A DNA stretch of 64,000 bases from positions 136,076,797 through 136,140,796 of the forward strand of contig NC_045437.1 of the NCBI RefSeq assembly GCF_002776525.5. The letters are read 5' to 3'. Shown one piece after another: positions 1 through 10,984 of this stretch. The position numbers were made by a program, and so were the translations under genes. The notes beneath the pieces are model-generated. The model had not been told where the DNA came from and made no database searches. It worked only from the letters and a program-made list of their open reading frames with translations. The stretch is from Piliocolobus tephrosceles (Eukaryota > Chordata > Mammalia > Primates > Cercopithecidae). Position 1 is the first letter of the stretch. Every line of letters starts with the position of its first letter.

Positions 1-255
1 ACCACAGGGGGTGTGCGTGGAGTGACCCTGCTCCTCCTGACCGCTAGCCGGAGCATCCTCAATGGCAGGGTCGTGCTGCCTGGATGCCAGTCCCCACTCT
101 ACTCCCTCAGCTGTACTGCTGCTGTTGGATGTCTCCCTTTCCCTCTCTGGGCTCCAGACCCCCCAAGGCCAGGTGTTCATTGATCAGCTGACATACTGTG
201 AGCATGTGGGGAAGCCAAAGGAACTGGAAACTGGCCTTGGTGGAGGGACAGGCCT
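1..255. other. Unique-looking DNA, no feature
   Basis: No repeat family, splice-flanked exon or conserved protein is recognised. A 79-codon open frame from 62 has no familiar motif and runs into the MIR that follows, so it is not called a gene. Confidence 0.5.
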
Positions 256-432
256 GGAATGCTGCCCTTATTTCAAATTCTGGCTCAGATATTTCCTATG
301 ATTCTGAGCCTTAGTTCCCCCATGTCTAAAATGGCAACAATAGTACAGTTTTCACAGAGTTGTTACTGTAGTAATGGAATGAGAGAATGCATATAGAATG
401 CTTACACAGCACCCAGCCCCTAGGAAGGAGTC
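256..432 (+). mobile_element. MIR SINE fragment
   Basis: The order of motifs fits a plus-strand MIR: 'ctgagccttagttccccc', 'tctaaaatggcaacaatagtac', then a 'gagagaatgcatatagaatgcttacacagcaccc' type 3' part. It is strongly diverged, as expected of this mammal-wide family. Confidence 0.75.
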
Positions 433-765
433 CAGAAGTATTAGTTATTCATAATTATTTCATGAGTGGAATAGTGCAGTAATAATTGCATTATTATCAG
501 ACCACACTGGGCTATGCCACAGAGATTCTCACATAATGGGAACTGCCCTAGGGTATGTGTTGCAGCTTTATGGTGGTCATAGGGAATTAGAAGGAAACTT
601 AGTGCCTCTCACTGAGGCAAAAGATGGGTAACCATGGAGGATTCTACAGAAGTTAAGTATGACAGACTAACTTTATACGGTACCATAAATGTATCTTAAA
701 AGTAGAGTGAAAAGAGATACAGCAATGACACAGTAGCAATCACATGACTTAAAAATACATGCTTA
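433..765. other. Intergenic DNA, nothing recognised
   Basis: AT-rich diverged sequence between a MIR and an old L1. It may include unrecognised L1 sequence near its right end. Confidence 0.4.
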
Positions 766-848
766 CACATAGATTCAATGCAATCCATATCAAAATCTCA
801 AAAACATTTTTGCAGAAATAGAAAAGCCCATCCTAAAACTAGTATGGA

Positions 849-1212
849 TTTTTTTTTTTTTTTTTTTTTTTTTTTGAGGCAGGGTCTTGTTCTGTTGCTC
901 AAGCTGGAGTGCAGTGGCTTGAACATGGCTCATTGCAGCCTCAACCTCCCAGATGCAAGCCATCCTCCCACCACAGCCTCCCAAGTAGCTGGGACCACAG
1001 GTGCATGCCACCATGCCCAGCTCATTTTTCTGTAAAGTAGCTGGGAATATAGGCATGAGCCACCATGTTTGGCTAGCTTTTCTGTCTTTAAATATTTTTT
1101 GCAGAGACAAGGTCTCAGTATGTTGCCCAGGCTAGTTTGGAACTCCTGAGCTCAACCCACCTCAGCCTCCCAAAGTGCTAGGATTTTAGGTGTAAGCCAC
1201 TGTGCCTGGCTG
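849..1212 (-). mobile_element. Alu (old, AluJ-like) with internal duplication
   Basis: Poly-T start, 'gaggcagggtcttg' head and 'gccactgtgcctggc' end mark a reverse-strand Alu. It is about 60 bp longer than usual because a segment from 'aagtagctggga' to 'ggct' occurs twice (about 982-1023 and 1036-1075). Confidence 0.85.
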
Positions 1213-1273
1213 ATACTTCCTGATTTCAAAACATACTACAAAGCCATACTAATCAAAACAGTATGATATTGGC

Positions 1274-1403
1274 TGGGCATGGTGGCTCACACCTGTAATC
1301 CCAGCATTTTGATAGGCTGAGGCAAGTTCAACCCAGGAGTTCGAGACCAGTCTGGGCAATGTATTGAGACCTTGTCTCTACTAACAAAAACAAACAAACA
1401 AAA
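1274..1403 (+). mobile_element. Alu left monomer (FLAM-like)
   Basis: About 130 bp from 'gctgggcatggtggctcac' to a (CAAA)n tail, the size of a free left Alu monomer. Flanks 'tgatattgg' (ends 1273) and 'tcatattgg' (after the tail) look like a target-site duplication in the L1. Confidence 0.75.
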
Positions 1404-1728
1404 TCCAATATCATATTGGCATAAATGTAGATGTATGGACCAATGGAATAGAATAGAGGGTCTAGAAATAAACCCTTACATATATGGCCAACTGATTTTT
1501 GACAAAGGCACCAAGACCATTCAATGGGAAAAGAACAGTCTTCTCAACAAATGGTACTGGGAAAACAGGACATCCACATGCAAAAGAATGAAGCTGGACC
1601 CTTACCTTACACTATATACAAAAATTAACTCAAAATAGATCAAAGACCTAAACTTAATAGTTAAAACTATACCACACTTAGAAGAAAATATGGGAGGATA
1701 TCTTCATGAGCTTGGATTTGGTGTTGAT

Positions 1729-2034
1729 TTCTTTTTTTTTTGAGATGGAGTCGCCCCGGGAGACTCAGTCGCCCAGGCTGGAGTGCAGTGGTGCGATCTC
1801 GGCTCCCTGCAAGCTCTGCCTCCCGGGTTCACGCCATTCTCCTGCCTCAGCCTCCCAAGTAGCTGGGACTACAGGCGCCTGTATGGCCACGTCCGGCTAA
1901 TTTTTTGCATTTTTAGTAGAGACGGGGTTTCACCGTGTTAGCCAGGATGGTCTCGATCTCCTGACCTCGTGATCTGCCCACCTTGGCCTCCCAAAGTGCT
2001 GGGATTACAGGCATGAGCCACCATGCCTGGCCTT
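1729..2034 (-). mobile_element. AluY
   Basis: Full-length reverse-strand Alu with Y-type 'caccgtgttagccaggatgg' and 'gatctcctgacctcgtgat'. The usual head after 'gagatggagtc' is altered to 'gccccgggagactca', a local replacement. Confidence 0.9.
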
Positions 2035-2331
2035 TCTTTTCTTTTTGAGGTGGAGTTTCACTCTTGTTGCCCAGGCTGGAGTGCAATGGCAAGATCTTGG
2101 CTCACTGCAACCTCCGCCTCCTGGGTTCAAGCGATTCTCCTGCCTCAGCCTCCCGAGTAACTGGGATCACAGGCATGCACCACCATGCACAGCTAACTTT
2201 TGTATTTTTAGTAGAGACGGGGTTTCTCCATGTTGGTCAGCCTGGTCTTGAACTCCTGACCTCAGGTGACCGATCCACCTCGGCCTCCAAAAGTGCTGGG
2301 ATTACAGGCATAAGCCACCATGCCTGGCCTT
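2035..2331 (-). mobile_element. AluS-type
   Basis: Full-length reverse-strand Alu directly abutting the AluY to its left, with S-type 'catgttggtcagcctggtcttg'. The two sit head to tail inside the L1. Confidence 0.9.
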
Positions 2332-2568
2332 AATTTCTTAACTAGGACACCAAAAGCACAGGCCACACATGCCAGAAACAAACTGGATTTTATCACAAAA
2401 TTAAAAACTTTTGTGCATTGAAGGTTTTCTCTCACCATCAAAGGAGTAAAACTCACAGGATAGAAGAAAATATTTGCAAATCATATATCTGATAAGAGAG
2501 TAACATCCAGAATATACAAAGAACACCTGCAATTCAACAACAACCAAACAACCCGATTAAAAAATGGG

Positions 2569-3195
2569 GTGCTGGGTGTGGTGGCTCGTGCCTGGAATCC
2601 TAGCACTATGGGAGGTTGAGGTAGGAGGGTCACTTGAGGGCAGGAGTTTGAGACCAACCTGAGCAACACAGTGAGATTCCAACTCACTCTCTCTTTTTTT
2701 TTCTTTTTGAGACAGGGTTTCCCTCTGTCGCCCAGGCTAGAATGCAGTGGCACGATCTCGGCTCATTGCAACCTCTGCCTTCCAGGTTCAAGTGATTCTC
2801 CCACCTCAGCCTTGTGAGTAGCTGGAATTACATGCACGTGACACCACAGACCAGCTAATTTTTGTATTTTCAGTAGAGACGTGGTTTCACTATATTGATC
2901 AGGCTGGTCTGCAACTCCTGACCTCAGATGATCTGCCCGCCTTGGCCTCCCAAAGTGCTGGGATTACAGGCATGAGCCACCATGCCTGGCAGAGACTCCA
3001 TCTCTTAAAAAAAAAAAAAAATTGAAAAAAATTAGACAGTCGTGGTGACATGCGCCAATAGTCCTAGCAACTGAGAAGGCTGAGGTGGGAGAACTGCTTC
3101 AGTGCAGGAGTTTGAGGTTACAATAAACTATGATCTAGCCACTGCACTACAGCCTGGGCAACAGATCAAGACCCTGTCTTAAAAAAAGAAAAAAG
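2569..3195 (+). mobile_element. Old Alu split by another Alu
   Basis: The left monomer runs from 'gctgggtgtggtggctcg' to about 2692 and the right part resumes at about 2990 through 'agcctgggcaacagatcaagaccctgtctt'. The split contains the reverse-strand Alu listed next. L1 ORF2 sequence lies on both sides. Confidence 0.85.
2693..2989 (-). mobile_element. AluS-type, inserted into an Alu
   Basis: Complete reverse-strand Alu inside the older plus-strand Alu. 'gagattccaactc' before and 'gagactccatctc' after are the probable target-site duplication. Confidence 0.85.
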
Positions 3196-3683
3196 AGTAG
3201 GGGCAAAGGACTTGAATAGACATATCTCTGAAGATGATACCTAAATGGCCAGTAAGCACCTGAAAAGATACTCAACATCATCAGTCACTAGGGAAATGCC
3301 AATCAAAAGTACAATGAGATATCACTTCATATCCACTTGGATGGCTATTATTAAAAAAACAAAAACCAGAAAATGGAAAATAACAAGTGTTGGCAAGGAT
3401 GTGGAGAAATTGGAACCCTTGGGCATTGCTAGTGGGAATGTGAAAGGGTGCAGCTGTTGTGAAAAATCCTTTGGCAGTTCCTCAGAAAGTTAAACATAGA
3501 GTTACAATATGATACAACAATCCCACTCCTAGGTATACACCCAAAATAATTGAAAACAGAGACTCAACAGATACTTGTACAACACTGTTGATAGCAACAG
3601 TGTTCATATTCACCATAGCCAAAATATAGAAACCATCCAAGTGTCCGTCAGCAGATTAACAGATACACAAAATGTGGCATATA

Positions 3684-4017
3684 CAGTAATACCCCCTAAT
3701 CCTCAAGGGATACATTCTAAGACCCCCAGGGGATGCCTGAAACTCAGATAGTACTGAACCCTATATATGCTGGTTTTTTTTTTTTTCCTTATGCATACAT
3801 ATACAGCAGGGACATGCTGTACTAAGAGATGACTCATTGTCCTGGCTAGGATGAAGTGGGACATTGTGAGATTTCATCACACAACTGAGAATGGCATGCA
3901 ACTTAAAACTTATGAATTCTTTATTTCTGGAGTTTTCCATGTAATATTTTCCAACTGTGATTGACTGCCAGTAATCTAAACCACAGAAAGTAAAATGCAG
4001 ATAAGGGGACACTACTG
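3684..4017. mobile_element. Tigger/pogo-type nonautonomous DNA transposon
   Basis: The ends are imperfect inverted repeats: 'cagtaataccccctaatcc' on the left and the complement of 'gataaggggacactactg' on the right. The dinucleotide TA flanks both sides (3682-3683 and 4018-4019), as for Tc1/mariner/pogo elements. L1 sequence is continuous across the insertion ('gtggcata' / 'tacatacaatgaaatattat'). The sequence recalls the MER44/Tigger7 group; the subfamily name is from memory. No transposase frame is present. Confidence 0.85.
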
Positions 4018-4427
4018 TACATACAATGAAATATTATACAGCCTTAAAGAGGAATGACCTTCTGATACATGCTACAATATGGATTAACCTCGAAAACATT
4101 ATGCTAAATAAAATAAACCAGACACAAAACAACACATATTGCATGACTCCACTTATATGTGGTATCTAGAATAGGCAAATTCATAGAGACAGAAAGTAGA
4201 ATGATGCTTACTGGGGATCAAGGGTGGGGGAAATGGGGAGCTATTGTTTCATGGTACACAGTTTCTGTTCGGGGTGATGAAAAAGTTTTGGAGCCGGATA
4301 GTGGTAATGGTTACACAACATCATGAATGTACTTAATGTCACTGAATAACATCCTTAAAAATGGTTAAAATGGTAAACTTTGTGTTATGTATATTTTACC
4401 ACACACACACAAAAAAAACACACACAA

Positions 4428-4862
4428 AAGACTTGGAACCAACCCAAATGTCCATCAGTGACAGACTGGATAAAGAAAATGTGGCACATATATACCATGG
4501 AATACTATGCAGCCATAAAAAAGAATGAGTTCATGTCCTTTGCAGGGACATGGATGAAGCTGGAAGTCATCCTTCTCAGCAAAACTAACACAGGAACAGA
4601 AAACCAAACACTGCATGTTCTCACTTATAAGTGGGAGGTGAACAATGAGAACACATGGACATAGGGAGGGGAACATCACACACCAGGGCCTGTTGGGGGG
4701 TGGGGGGCAAGGAGAGGGGGAGCATTAGGACAAATACCTAATGTATATGGGGCTTAAAACCTTGATGCTAGGTTGATAGGTGCAGCAAACCACCATGGCA
4801 CATGTATACCTATGTAACAAATTTGAACATTCTGCACATGTATCCCAGAACTTAAAGTAAGA
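4428..4862 (+). mobile_element. L1 3' end (younger, L1PA/L1PB)
   Basis: About 430 bp with the late ORF2 and 3' UTR of a primate-specific L1: 'ccatggaatactatgcagcc', 'cactgcatgttctcacttat', 'cacatgtatcccagaactt'. It is 5'-truncated and sits at the end of the older L1, with short CA-rich DNA between them. Confidence 0.9.
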
Positions 4863-4865
4863 ACA

Positions 4866-5154
4866 GGTTGGGCGTGGTGGCTCACACCTGTAATCCCAGC
4901 ACTTTGGGAGGCCAAGGCGGGGGGACCACAAGGTCAGGAGTTTGAGACCAGCCTGGCCAATATAGTGAAACCCCGTCTCTACTAAAAATACAGAATTAGC
5001 CAGACGTGGTGGTGCATGCCTGTAATCCCAGCTACTTGGGAGGCTGAGGCAGGAGGATCAGTTGAATCCAGGAGGCAGAGGTTGCGGTGAGCTGAGATCA
5101 CACCATTACACTCCAGCCTGGGCAACAAGACTGAAACTCTGTCTCAAAAAAAAA
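4866..5154 (+). mobile_element. Alu (AluS-type)
   Basis: Full-length plus-strand Alu from 'ggttgggcgtggtggctc' to the A-tail, which runs into a CA microsatellite. Confidence 0.9.
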
Positions 5155-5155
5155 G

Positions 5156-5200
5156 TAAACACACACACACACAGACACACACATACACACACACACAAAA
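5156..5200. repeat. (CA)n microsatellite
   Basis: Interrupted CA dinucleotide run directly after an Alu A-tail, the usual birthplace of such repeats. Confidence 0.95.
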
Positions 5201-5261
5201 TGATGATGCATATTTCATTTTTAAAAGGTGTACATTAAGCCAATATAACACTTGCCTTTGT

Positions 5262-5312
5262 ATATGTGTGTGTTGTGTGTGTATGTGTTGTGTTGTATGT
5301 GTGTGTGTCTCA
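5262..5312. repeat. GT-rich low-complexity tract
   Basis: Irregular TG/TTG/TATG repeats. Together with the CA run at 5156-5200 it forms a loose inverted pair of dinucleotide tracts. Confidence 0.85.
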
Positions 5313-5462
5313 TGTGAGTAGGGGAGTGAGTGATGAGGATAAATGGGAAGAGAGAAAATAAATTTGTAAGCTTCAGGCAGCGTGGACTGACAGTGGTAAT
5401 ATGCCATGAACAGAGGAGGTGATTAAGTTGACCTTGCAAATCTGAGATCTAAGAAACAGATA

Positions 5463-5763
5463 TGGCTGGGTATGGTGGCTCACACCTGTGATCCCGGCAC
5501 TTTGGGAGGCCGAGCGGCACAGATCACCTGAAGTCAGGAGTTTGAGACCAGCCTGACCAACATGGCGAAACCCCGTCTCTACTAAAAATACAAAATTAGC
5601 CAGGCGTGGTGACACATGCCTATAATCCCAGCTACTCGGGAGACTGAGGCAGGAGAATCGTTTGAACCTGGGAAGCAGAGGTTGCAGTGAACCGAGATCG
5701 CATCATTGCACTCCAGCCTGGGCAACAAGAGCGAAACTCCGTCTAAAAACAAAAAAACAAAAA
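5463..5763 (+). mobile_element. Alu (AluS-type)
   Basis: Full-length plus-strand Alu from 'ggctgggtatggtggctcac' to an A-rich tail with C interruptions. Confidence 0.9.
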
Positions 5764-6477
5764 ACAGACATACAAACTCATCCTGGAGATTAGAACAATG
5801 GTTAATGAAGTGCTAAGATATTATACCAGGCCATGAAATGGGCACGTAGCTGTCCATCATACTATTCCTTTTGATTTATGTTTGAATAGATAAGTTTCAT
5901 AAGAAAAGCTAAAAACAGCAAATTGGAGTTCATGGAGTGCAGGGAAGCCCAATGGCCTGGGGCTGGGGACTGGCGTGCATCTCCCCACTCACTGGTTTAG
6001 TGTATTTAGACTGCACTAATTTAGTGTTGAAGACTTCGATCTACAGCTACGTGTCAGTAACTTGGGTCTAGCACCACTGTATGCTGGAAGTGGCGCATTT
6101 TATGTGTGCCTGCTCTGCCCCTTCCAGAGATTGTGGCCAAGAAACCATCCAGAAAAGTCTACAGTGAATGGCAGAGCACCAGGTGAATAAGGCTTAGATG
6201 TTTGAAGGGGCAGAGGGTCCTGTGGTCGGAACCTATCCTTCTAGGCTTCAGGGAGGTGCTGGTGATGGGGCGCACACTGACCTTGAAGGGTACTTGTGAA
6301 GCAGACAGGTAGAGAGGAAGAGAGAGAAGAACAGGAGTAAAACAACTGGAATAAAAATGACAGATTTGGACAAAGGAGGTGAAAGGAGAGGGGAGAAGGG
6401 AGGCAGAGAAGCAGGGAAGAGAAGGAAGTGGCTGGTGGGAGGGACATGGCTCACAGGAAACCACCAGCCAGGTCCAT
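5764..6477. other. Unique-looking DNA, no gene recognised
   Basis: Includes a purine-rich plus strand from about 6300 to 6450. Overlapping open frames in this part (both strands) reflect skewed composition and have no recognisable domains. Confidence 0.5.
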
Positions 6478-6850
6478 CAACTCATTCATTCATTCATTCA
6501 TTCGTTCATTCATTCAACATGCACTGAATGCCTACCACATGCCAGACCCCATGCTGGGGGCAAGGGATGCAGCAGCAAATAAGGCAGACAGGGCTCCTGT
6601 CCTCATGGAGTGCCTACCAGTGGGAACAGATGTTACAAACACATCGAATGAAATAAGATAGTCTCTGAAGGCCACCAGCACTGGGAGGAAAGCAGTAGGG
6701 CGTAGCAGAGACCAGCTTGTTTGCAGGTGGCCACGAAAGACCTTCAGGCCTAGAGGAGGAGAGGAGTCAGTCTTATGAAAAGCAAGGGAAAACCATCCAG
6801 GCAGGAGGAGCAGCAGCAACTCCCCTCGGATGTAGGAGAACATCAGAGAT
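6478..6850 (-). mobile_element. L2 LINE 3' end with (ATTC)n tail
   Basis: Starts with the expanded ATTC tail (about 6484-6515), then 'catgcactgaatgcctaccac' and 'ctcatggagtgcctaccag', the reverse-strand L2 3' region. Diverged sequence to about 6850 ('catccaggcaggaggagcag') fits further L2. Confidence 0.75.
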
Positions 6851-6917
6851 GGAGAACATGGTTGCCATGGAAACCCAGCATCACACACCTCTGCCCAGAG
6901 ACACCACAATGCTTTCT

Positions 6918-7208
6918 TTTTTTTTTTTGAGACAGAGTCTCGCTCTGTCGCCCGGGCTAGAGTGCAGTGGCCGGTTCTCAGCTCACTGCAAGCTCCACCT
7001 CCCGGGTTTACGCCATTCTCCTGCCTCAGCCTCCGAGTAGCTGGGACTACAGGCGCCCGCCACCTCGCCCGGCTAGTTTTTTGTATTTTTTAGTAGAGAC
7101 GGGGTTTCACCGTGTTAGCCAGGATGGTCTCGATCTCCTGACCTCGTGATCTGCCAGTCTTGGCCTCCCAAAGTGCTGGGATTACAGGCTTGAGCCACCG
7201 TGCCCGGC
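6918..7208 (-). mobile_element. AluY, Old World monkey type
   Basis: Has 'gtggccggttctcagctcac' and 'ccgccacctcgcccggctag', the reverse-strand forms of Old World monkey AluY diagnostics. Target-site duplication 'ccacaatgctttt' before and 'ccacaacgctttt' after. Confidence 0.92.
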
Positions 7209-7239
7209 CTCCACAACGCTTTTATTTGTCCTAACTTTA

Positions 7240-7345
7240 TCTCTAGAAAGGCCCTCAGGAATCACTCAGTCCTTTAAATAAATGGGGAAACTGAGTCATA
7301 GGGAGGAGCTTTCCTAAGGTCACAGCTTGCCCATGGGAAACCCAG
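7240..7345 (-). mobile_element. MIR fragment
   Basis: Contains 'aatggggaaactgagtcat' and 'cctaaggtcacagcttgccc', the reverse-strand MIR core. Confidence 0.7.
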
Positions 7346-8210
7346 TCCTCCTGACCCCATTTGGATCCTTTCCTCATCCCTTCTTTAAGATGGGGATTTC
7401 TCTCATCTGGACATGGCTTGGGAGAACTGGCCAAAAGGGAGAGGAGACATGGGTGACTCCATCTTTCCACACGCGTAGAGAGACATGACACTTGAGCCCA
7501 CAGACTCAGGACTTGGGGACAACTCAGGCTATGTTTGCCAAATAAAAACATAGGATGCACACATGTCCTGGGAAGTCACCTGAACCACAATGATAAGGGA
7601 GAGTCTCCTTTCCTTTTCTAACATTTTCACTTCGGGCCTGAAAAGACTTGCAGTTTGGGAGGTGGGGGCAGGAGAGCTGTTTCCACAGAACTCGAGGCTC
7701 CCCTCCGACGAGGAGCAGCAGACTTGAGGAGTCCTGAGGGACAGAAGTGGGTCTTCAGTGGGTGAGTGTTGCAGGAAGACAGATTTCAGTTCAACACTAG
7801 AATGTACCTTCTCACTCCTCTGGGTGTCGATGGTGGAAGGGGTTAGAAAGCTGAATGGCCATCCATTAGGGAGATGCCTGAGGAAGGTGGGAAGTTGAGC
7901 TTCTGAGATGTTTTCCAGCTTGGAGTCAACAACTCCACAGGTTAATGACTTAGGATCCAACCATAAAACTAATAACATAACAACAACTATCAAATATTAC
8001 TTGAATTCACAACTGAATAAGGATCACTTCAGTTTCCATGTTCTATGTATGGTCCTTGGCTGCTTGGTTGGTCCTCAAAGGTGTATCCCTGGGCACACAG
8101 ACTGAAGGGCTCCCAATATGTTACTGTCTTAATTTTGTTACAGGGAAGGAAGGAGCTTGGCTGAAAAGTGACAGCCTTAAGCATTTCCTTTCCTGCCATA
8201 ATGCATTGCA
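7346..8210. other. Unique-looking DNA, no gene recognised
   Basis: No repeat recognised. A 154-codon reverse-strand open frame ending near 7529 lacks any familiar domain or plausible splice context, so it is not annotated as coding. Confidence 0.45.
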
Positions 8211-8212
8211 GC

Positions 8213-8325
8213 AAATACTGGTAATATTTGCAATGAGTGCTCACTATATTCTGGGCCAAGCTATGGCACTTAATTTTCACAATAACCCAGTGAAGAGGTT
8301 CTATAAGTGCCTTTGACTCTAAGAC
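8213..8325 (-). mobile_element. MIR fragment, interrupted by Alu
   Basis: 'gagtgctcactatattctggg' and 'cacttaattttcacaataaccc' match reverse-strand MIR. The element is cut by the Alu that follows; its continuation after 8622 is too diverged to delimit. Confidence 0.7.
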
Positions 8326-8611
8326 TTTTTTTTTTTTTTTTTTTTTGCTCTGTCGCCAGGCTGGAGTGCAGTGGTGCGATCTCAGCTCACTGCAACCTCA
8401 GCCTCCTGGATTCAAGCAATTCCCCTGCCTCAGCCTCCCAAGTAGCTGGGACTACAGGCCCGCACCACCATGCCCAGCTAATTTTTTGTATTTCAGTAGA
8501 GATGCAGTTTCACCATGTTGGCCAGGATGGTCTCAATCTCCTGACTTTGTGATCTGCCTGCCTTGGCCTCCCAAAGCGCTGGTATTATAGGCATGAGCCA
8601 CCACACCGGCC
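8326..8611 (-). mobile_element. Alu (AluS-type)
   Basis: Reverse-strand Alu flanked by the perfect 11-bp target-site duplication 'gactctaagac' (8315-8325 and 8612-8622). Confidence 0.95.
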
Positions 8612-8622
8612 GACTCTAAGAC

Positions 8623-9931
8623 ATTTTAATGCGATTATTCTTTGTTGTCCATGTGAAGGGGACTTTGAATTGTCTTCTGATGATTGGAGGGGATTTTCAT
8701 TTGCACAAGTGGTTCTAATGTGAGGCCAAGCATAATCAGCTCCAGGAAAGAGGAACCTGCCAAGTTCTCTGCAAGTCTCAAGGAAGAGAAGCAGAGTCTG
8801 TGTGGGGGGCTGAGGAGAGGGCCATGTGAGAAAGGTGGCATTTGTGCGGCGCTGAGTGTGTGTGTGTGCGTGTGCACACATGCCCATGCACGCTGGCCAT
8901 GCAAGAGTTTTGTGCAATTCAGTGACACAGTCTCTGATTCCAAAAGTGAATTTCAGGCCAGTTCAAACATATATGGAAATCATCTTGATACTTCTAGATT
9001 AAGTAGAATGGGCAAAGAGCAAGAAGAATAAAGATAGGGGGTGGGATCCATGTTTTTTTTTTTTTCTCTTTCCAAACATTGGCAACAGTTAGCAACACTG
9101 TTTTGAGTGCTGGGAGGACAGCCCGGGTCTATCAACCCTCTAAGCCACTCAGTGTCTGCCTCCCTTTCACCTATTCAGGGCTGAGGGCACGTGGGGTGAA
9201 TGTGCAAACCCACAACCCCAGGAGTGGCCCGGAGGATCAACTGTCGCGTTTTCTGTTTTGAATGGAACTTTAGTGCATTTCTGCTTGATTCTTTTGGCCA
9301 AATTTTTGAAAAAAGAGGTGCTTTTCTTCTTTTAAACCTGAAAACAAATTGTAACTGAGGGAGAAAAAAAGGTGTTGCTTCATTTCAAGCTCAGTGCTAT
9401 TTTTCTAAGATCTGGTTTTCTAAAATGTAGGATAAAACAAATATCGCTTTACCACAACTGGGCTTTCTAATGAGCTCCCCTGTGTCCTCCCCCTAAATTC
9501 AAACCACTTGTCTCCACATAAAATCTCCCGACCCCTTTTAACACCCTTTTGAAGGAAGGGCCAGCCCCAGCTGGCAACCCCTGGCTGCAAGCCACAGAAG
9601 GTGTGTGGCTTGGGAAAAGGCGTGTGCTGAGAGAGAGTGGGGTCACAGCCATTTGAGAAGCCTTTTTTGTTAAGGCTGGAGATGTCATCCACAGTGAGAA
9701 AGCATCAGGGCACATACAGATGGGGACCCCAAGGACCTCAGGCCACTACCACTTTGACACAGTCTGGCAGAAGATGTGCAGCCCTCAGAGGGAAAAAAAA
9801 TTCCATTTCCACATTCTTCTGCCCCGGACGCCACTGGATGTTTACACATCCCTGGGAGAGGTTATCTCCACTTGACTTGAACCAACACCAGGCCTCCAAT
9901 GGGGGAACCTGGGGGATGTTGAGAAAGGCGT
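8623..9931. other. Unique-looking DNA, no gene recognised
   Basis: Includes a short (GT)n run near 8856-8878 and a poly-T at about 9053-9065. Open frames of up to 115 codons are frequent but unrelated to known families as far as I can see. Confidence 0.45.
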
Positions 9932-9961
9932 CTGTGTGTGTCTGTGTGCATGCGCGCGCGC

Positions 9962-9992
<31 letters not shown>
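9932..9992. repeat. (TG)n/(CG)n alternating microsatellite
   Basis: TG repeats flank a 'gcgcgcgcgcgcg' core, an alternating purine-pyrimidine run of a kind that can adopt Z-DNA. Confidence 0.95.
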
Positions 9993-10100
9993 GTGGGGGA
10001 GTCAGGGGTTCAGAGGAGAGGTTCCTTGGAATCCAGAGACCCACAGAATCACCTTGGTTTCTGGCCCTTCTCCAGCTACCCTCTGCCAATGAATGGAGGC

Positions 10101-10412
10101 GTCTTTTCTTTTCTTTTCTTTTCTTTTCTTTTCTTTTCTTTTCTTTTCTTTTCTTTTCTTTTCTTTCTTTCTTTCTTTCTTTCTCTCTCTTTCTTTTCTT
10201 TCTTTCCTTTCCTTCTTTCTTTTTCTTCTCTTTCTGTTTCTTCTTTCTCTCTTCTCTTTCTCTCTCTTTCTTTCTCTTTCTTTCCTTCTTTCTTTTTCTT
10301 CTCTTTCTCTCCTTTCTCTTCCTTCCCTTCCTTCCTTCCTTCCTTCCTTCCTTCCTTCCTTCCTTCCTTCCTTCCTTCCTTCCTTCTTTCTTTCTTTCTT
10401 TCTTTCTTCTTT
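10101..10412. repeat. 310-bp polypyrimidine tract
   Basis: Blocks of (TTTTC)n, then mixed (TTTC)n/(TC)n, then (TTCC)n and (TTTC)n. It occupies the poly-A tail position of the adjoining reverse-strand Alu and lies inside that Alu's target-site duplication. The open frames called through it are compositional. Confidence 0.97.
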
Positions 10413-10692
10413 TAGATGGAGTCTTGCTATGTCGTCTGGCTGGAGTGCAGTGGCGTGATCCTGGCTCTCTGCAACCTCCAACTCCCTGGTTCAAGTGATT
10501 CTCCTGCCTCAGCCTCCCTAGTAGCTGCGATTACAGGCACGCACCACCACACCCAGATAATTTTTGTATTTTTAGTAGAGATGGGGTTTCACCACGTTGG
10601 CCAGGATAGTATCAGTCTCCCGACCTTGTGATCCACCCGGCTCAGCCTCTCAAAGTGCTGGGATTACAGGTGTGAACCACTGCACCCAGCCA
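10413..10692 (-). mobile_element. Alu (AluS-type)
   Basis: Reverse-strand Alu. Imperfect target-site duplication 'ggaggcgtcttttctt' (10095-10110) and 'ggaggagtcctttctt' (10693-10708) brackets both the Alu and the polypyrimidine tract. Confidence 0.92.
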
Positions 10693-10724
10693 GGAGGAGT
10701 CCTTTCTTGAGGATGTCAAGGTGT

Positions 10725-10830
10725 GGGGAGGCTGCTGCTGCTCTTGACTAGTTGTGCCACCTTGAATAAGTCATTTCCCTATTCTGGGCCTCAGTTTTCC
10801 CCAAACTGTAAAAAGAACCTATTGGGTAGA
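10725..10830 (+). mobile_element. MIR fragment
   Basis: 'ttgtgccaccttgaataag' followed by 'tgggcctcagttttcccc' is plus-strand MIR core. Confidence 0.7.
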
Positions 10831-10984
10831 GGGTTCTAACCAGTAGCTTTTAACATTCTGGGGACATTGGCCTTTGACAATCTGATGTCTGATGTCAGAA
10901 TATCTCTCTAGAAAATGCATGTTACACGTGCAGATTCCAAGTTTTACTTACACATTCAGGGGTTCTTAGAACCCTTGAAGTCCT

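Larger units (their letters stand above)
766..4404 (+). mobile_element. Old L1 (L1M class) 3' half, heavily interrupted
   Basis: L1 ORF2-derived blocks occur in collinear order at about 770-848, 1213-1272, 1404-1728, 2332-2567, 3196-3683 and 4020-4404, ending in a 3' UTR of L1M type with 'gtggtaatggttacacaac'. Separators are Alus and a DNA transposon listed separately. All reading frames are broken. Collinearity shows one original insertion later split, not several fragments. Confidence 0.85.

Noticed and set aside
6159..6464. Several overlapping reverse-strand frames rich in Ser/Leu/Pro
   Set aside because: All arise from the same purine-rich plus strand in different frames, which signals composition rather than coding.
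7529..7993. 154-codon reverse-strand frame as a gene
   Set aside because: No recognisable domain or supporting splice or promoter signals; within expectation for 64 kb of six-frame sequence.
9862..10498. Long open frames of up to 210 codons on both strands
   Set aside because: They read through the polypyrimidine microsatellite and encode only Lys/Glu/Arg or Phe/Leu/Ser runs.
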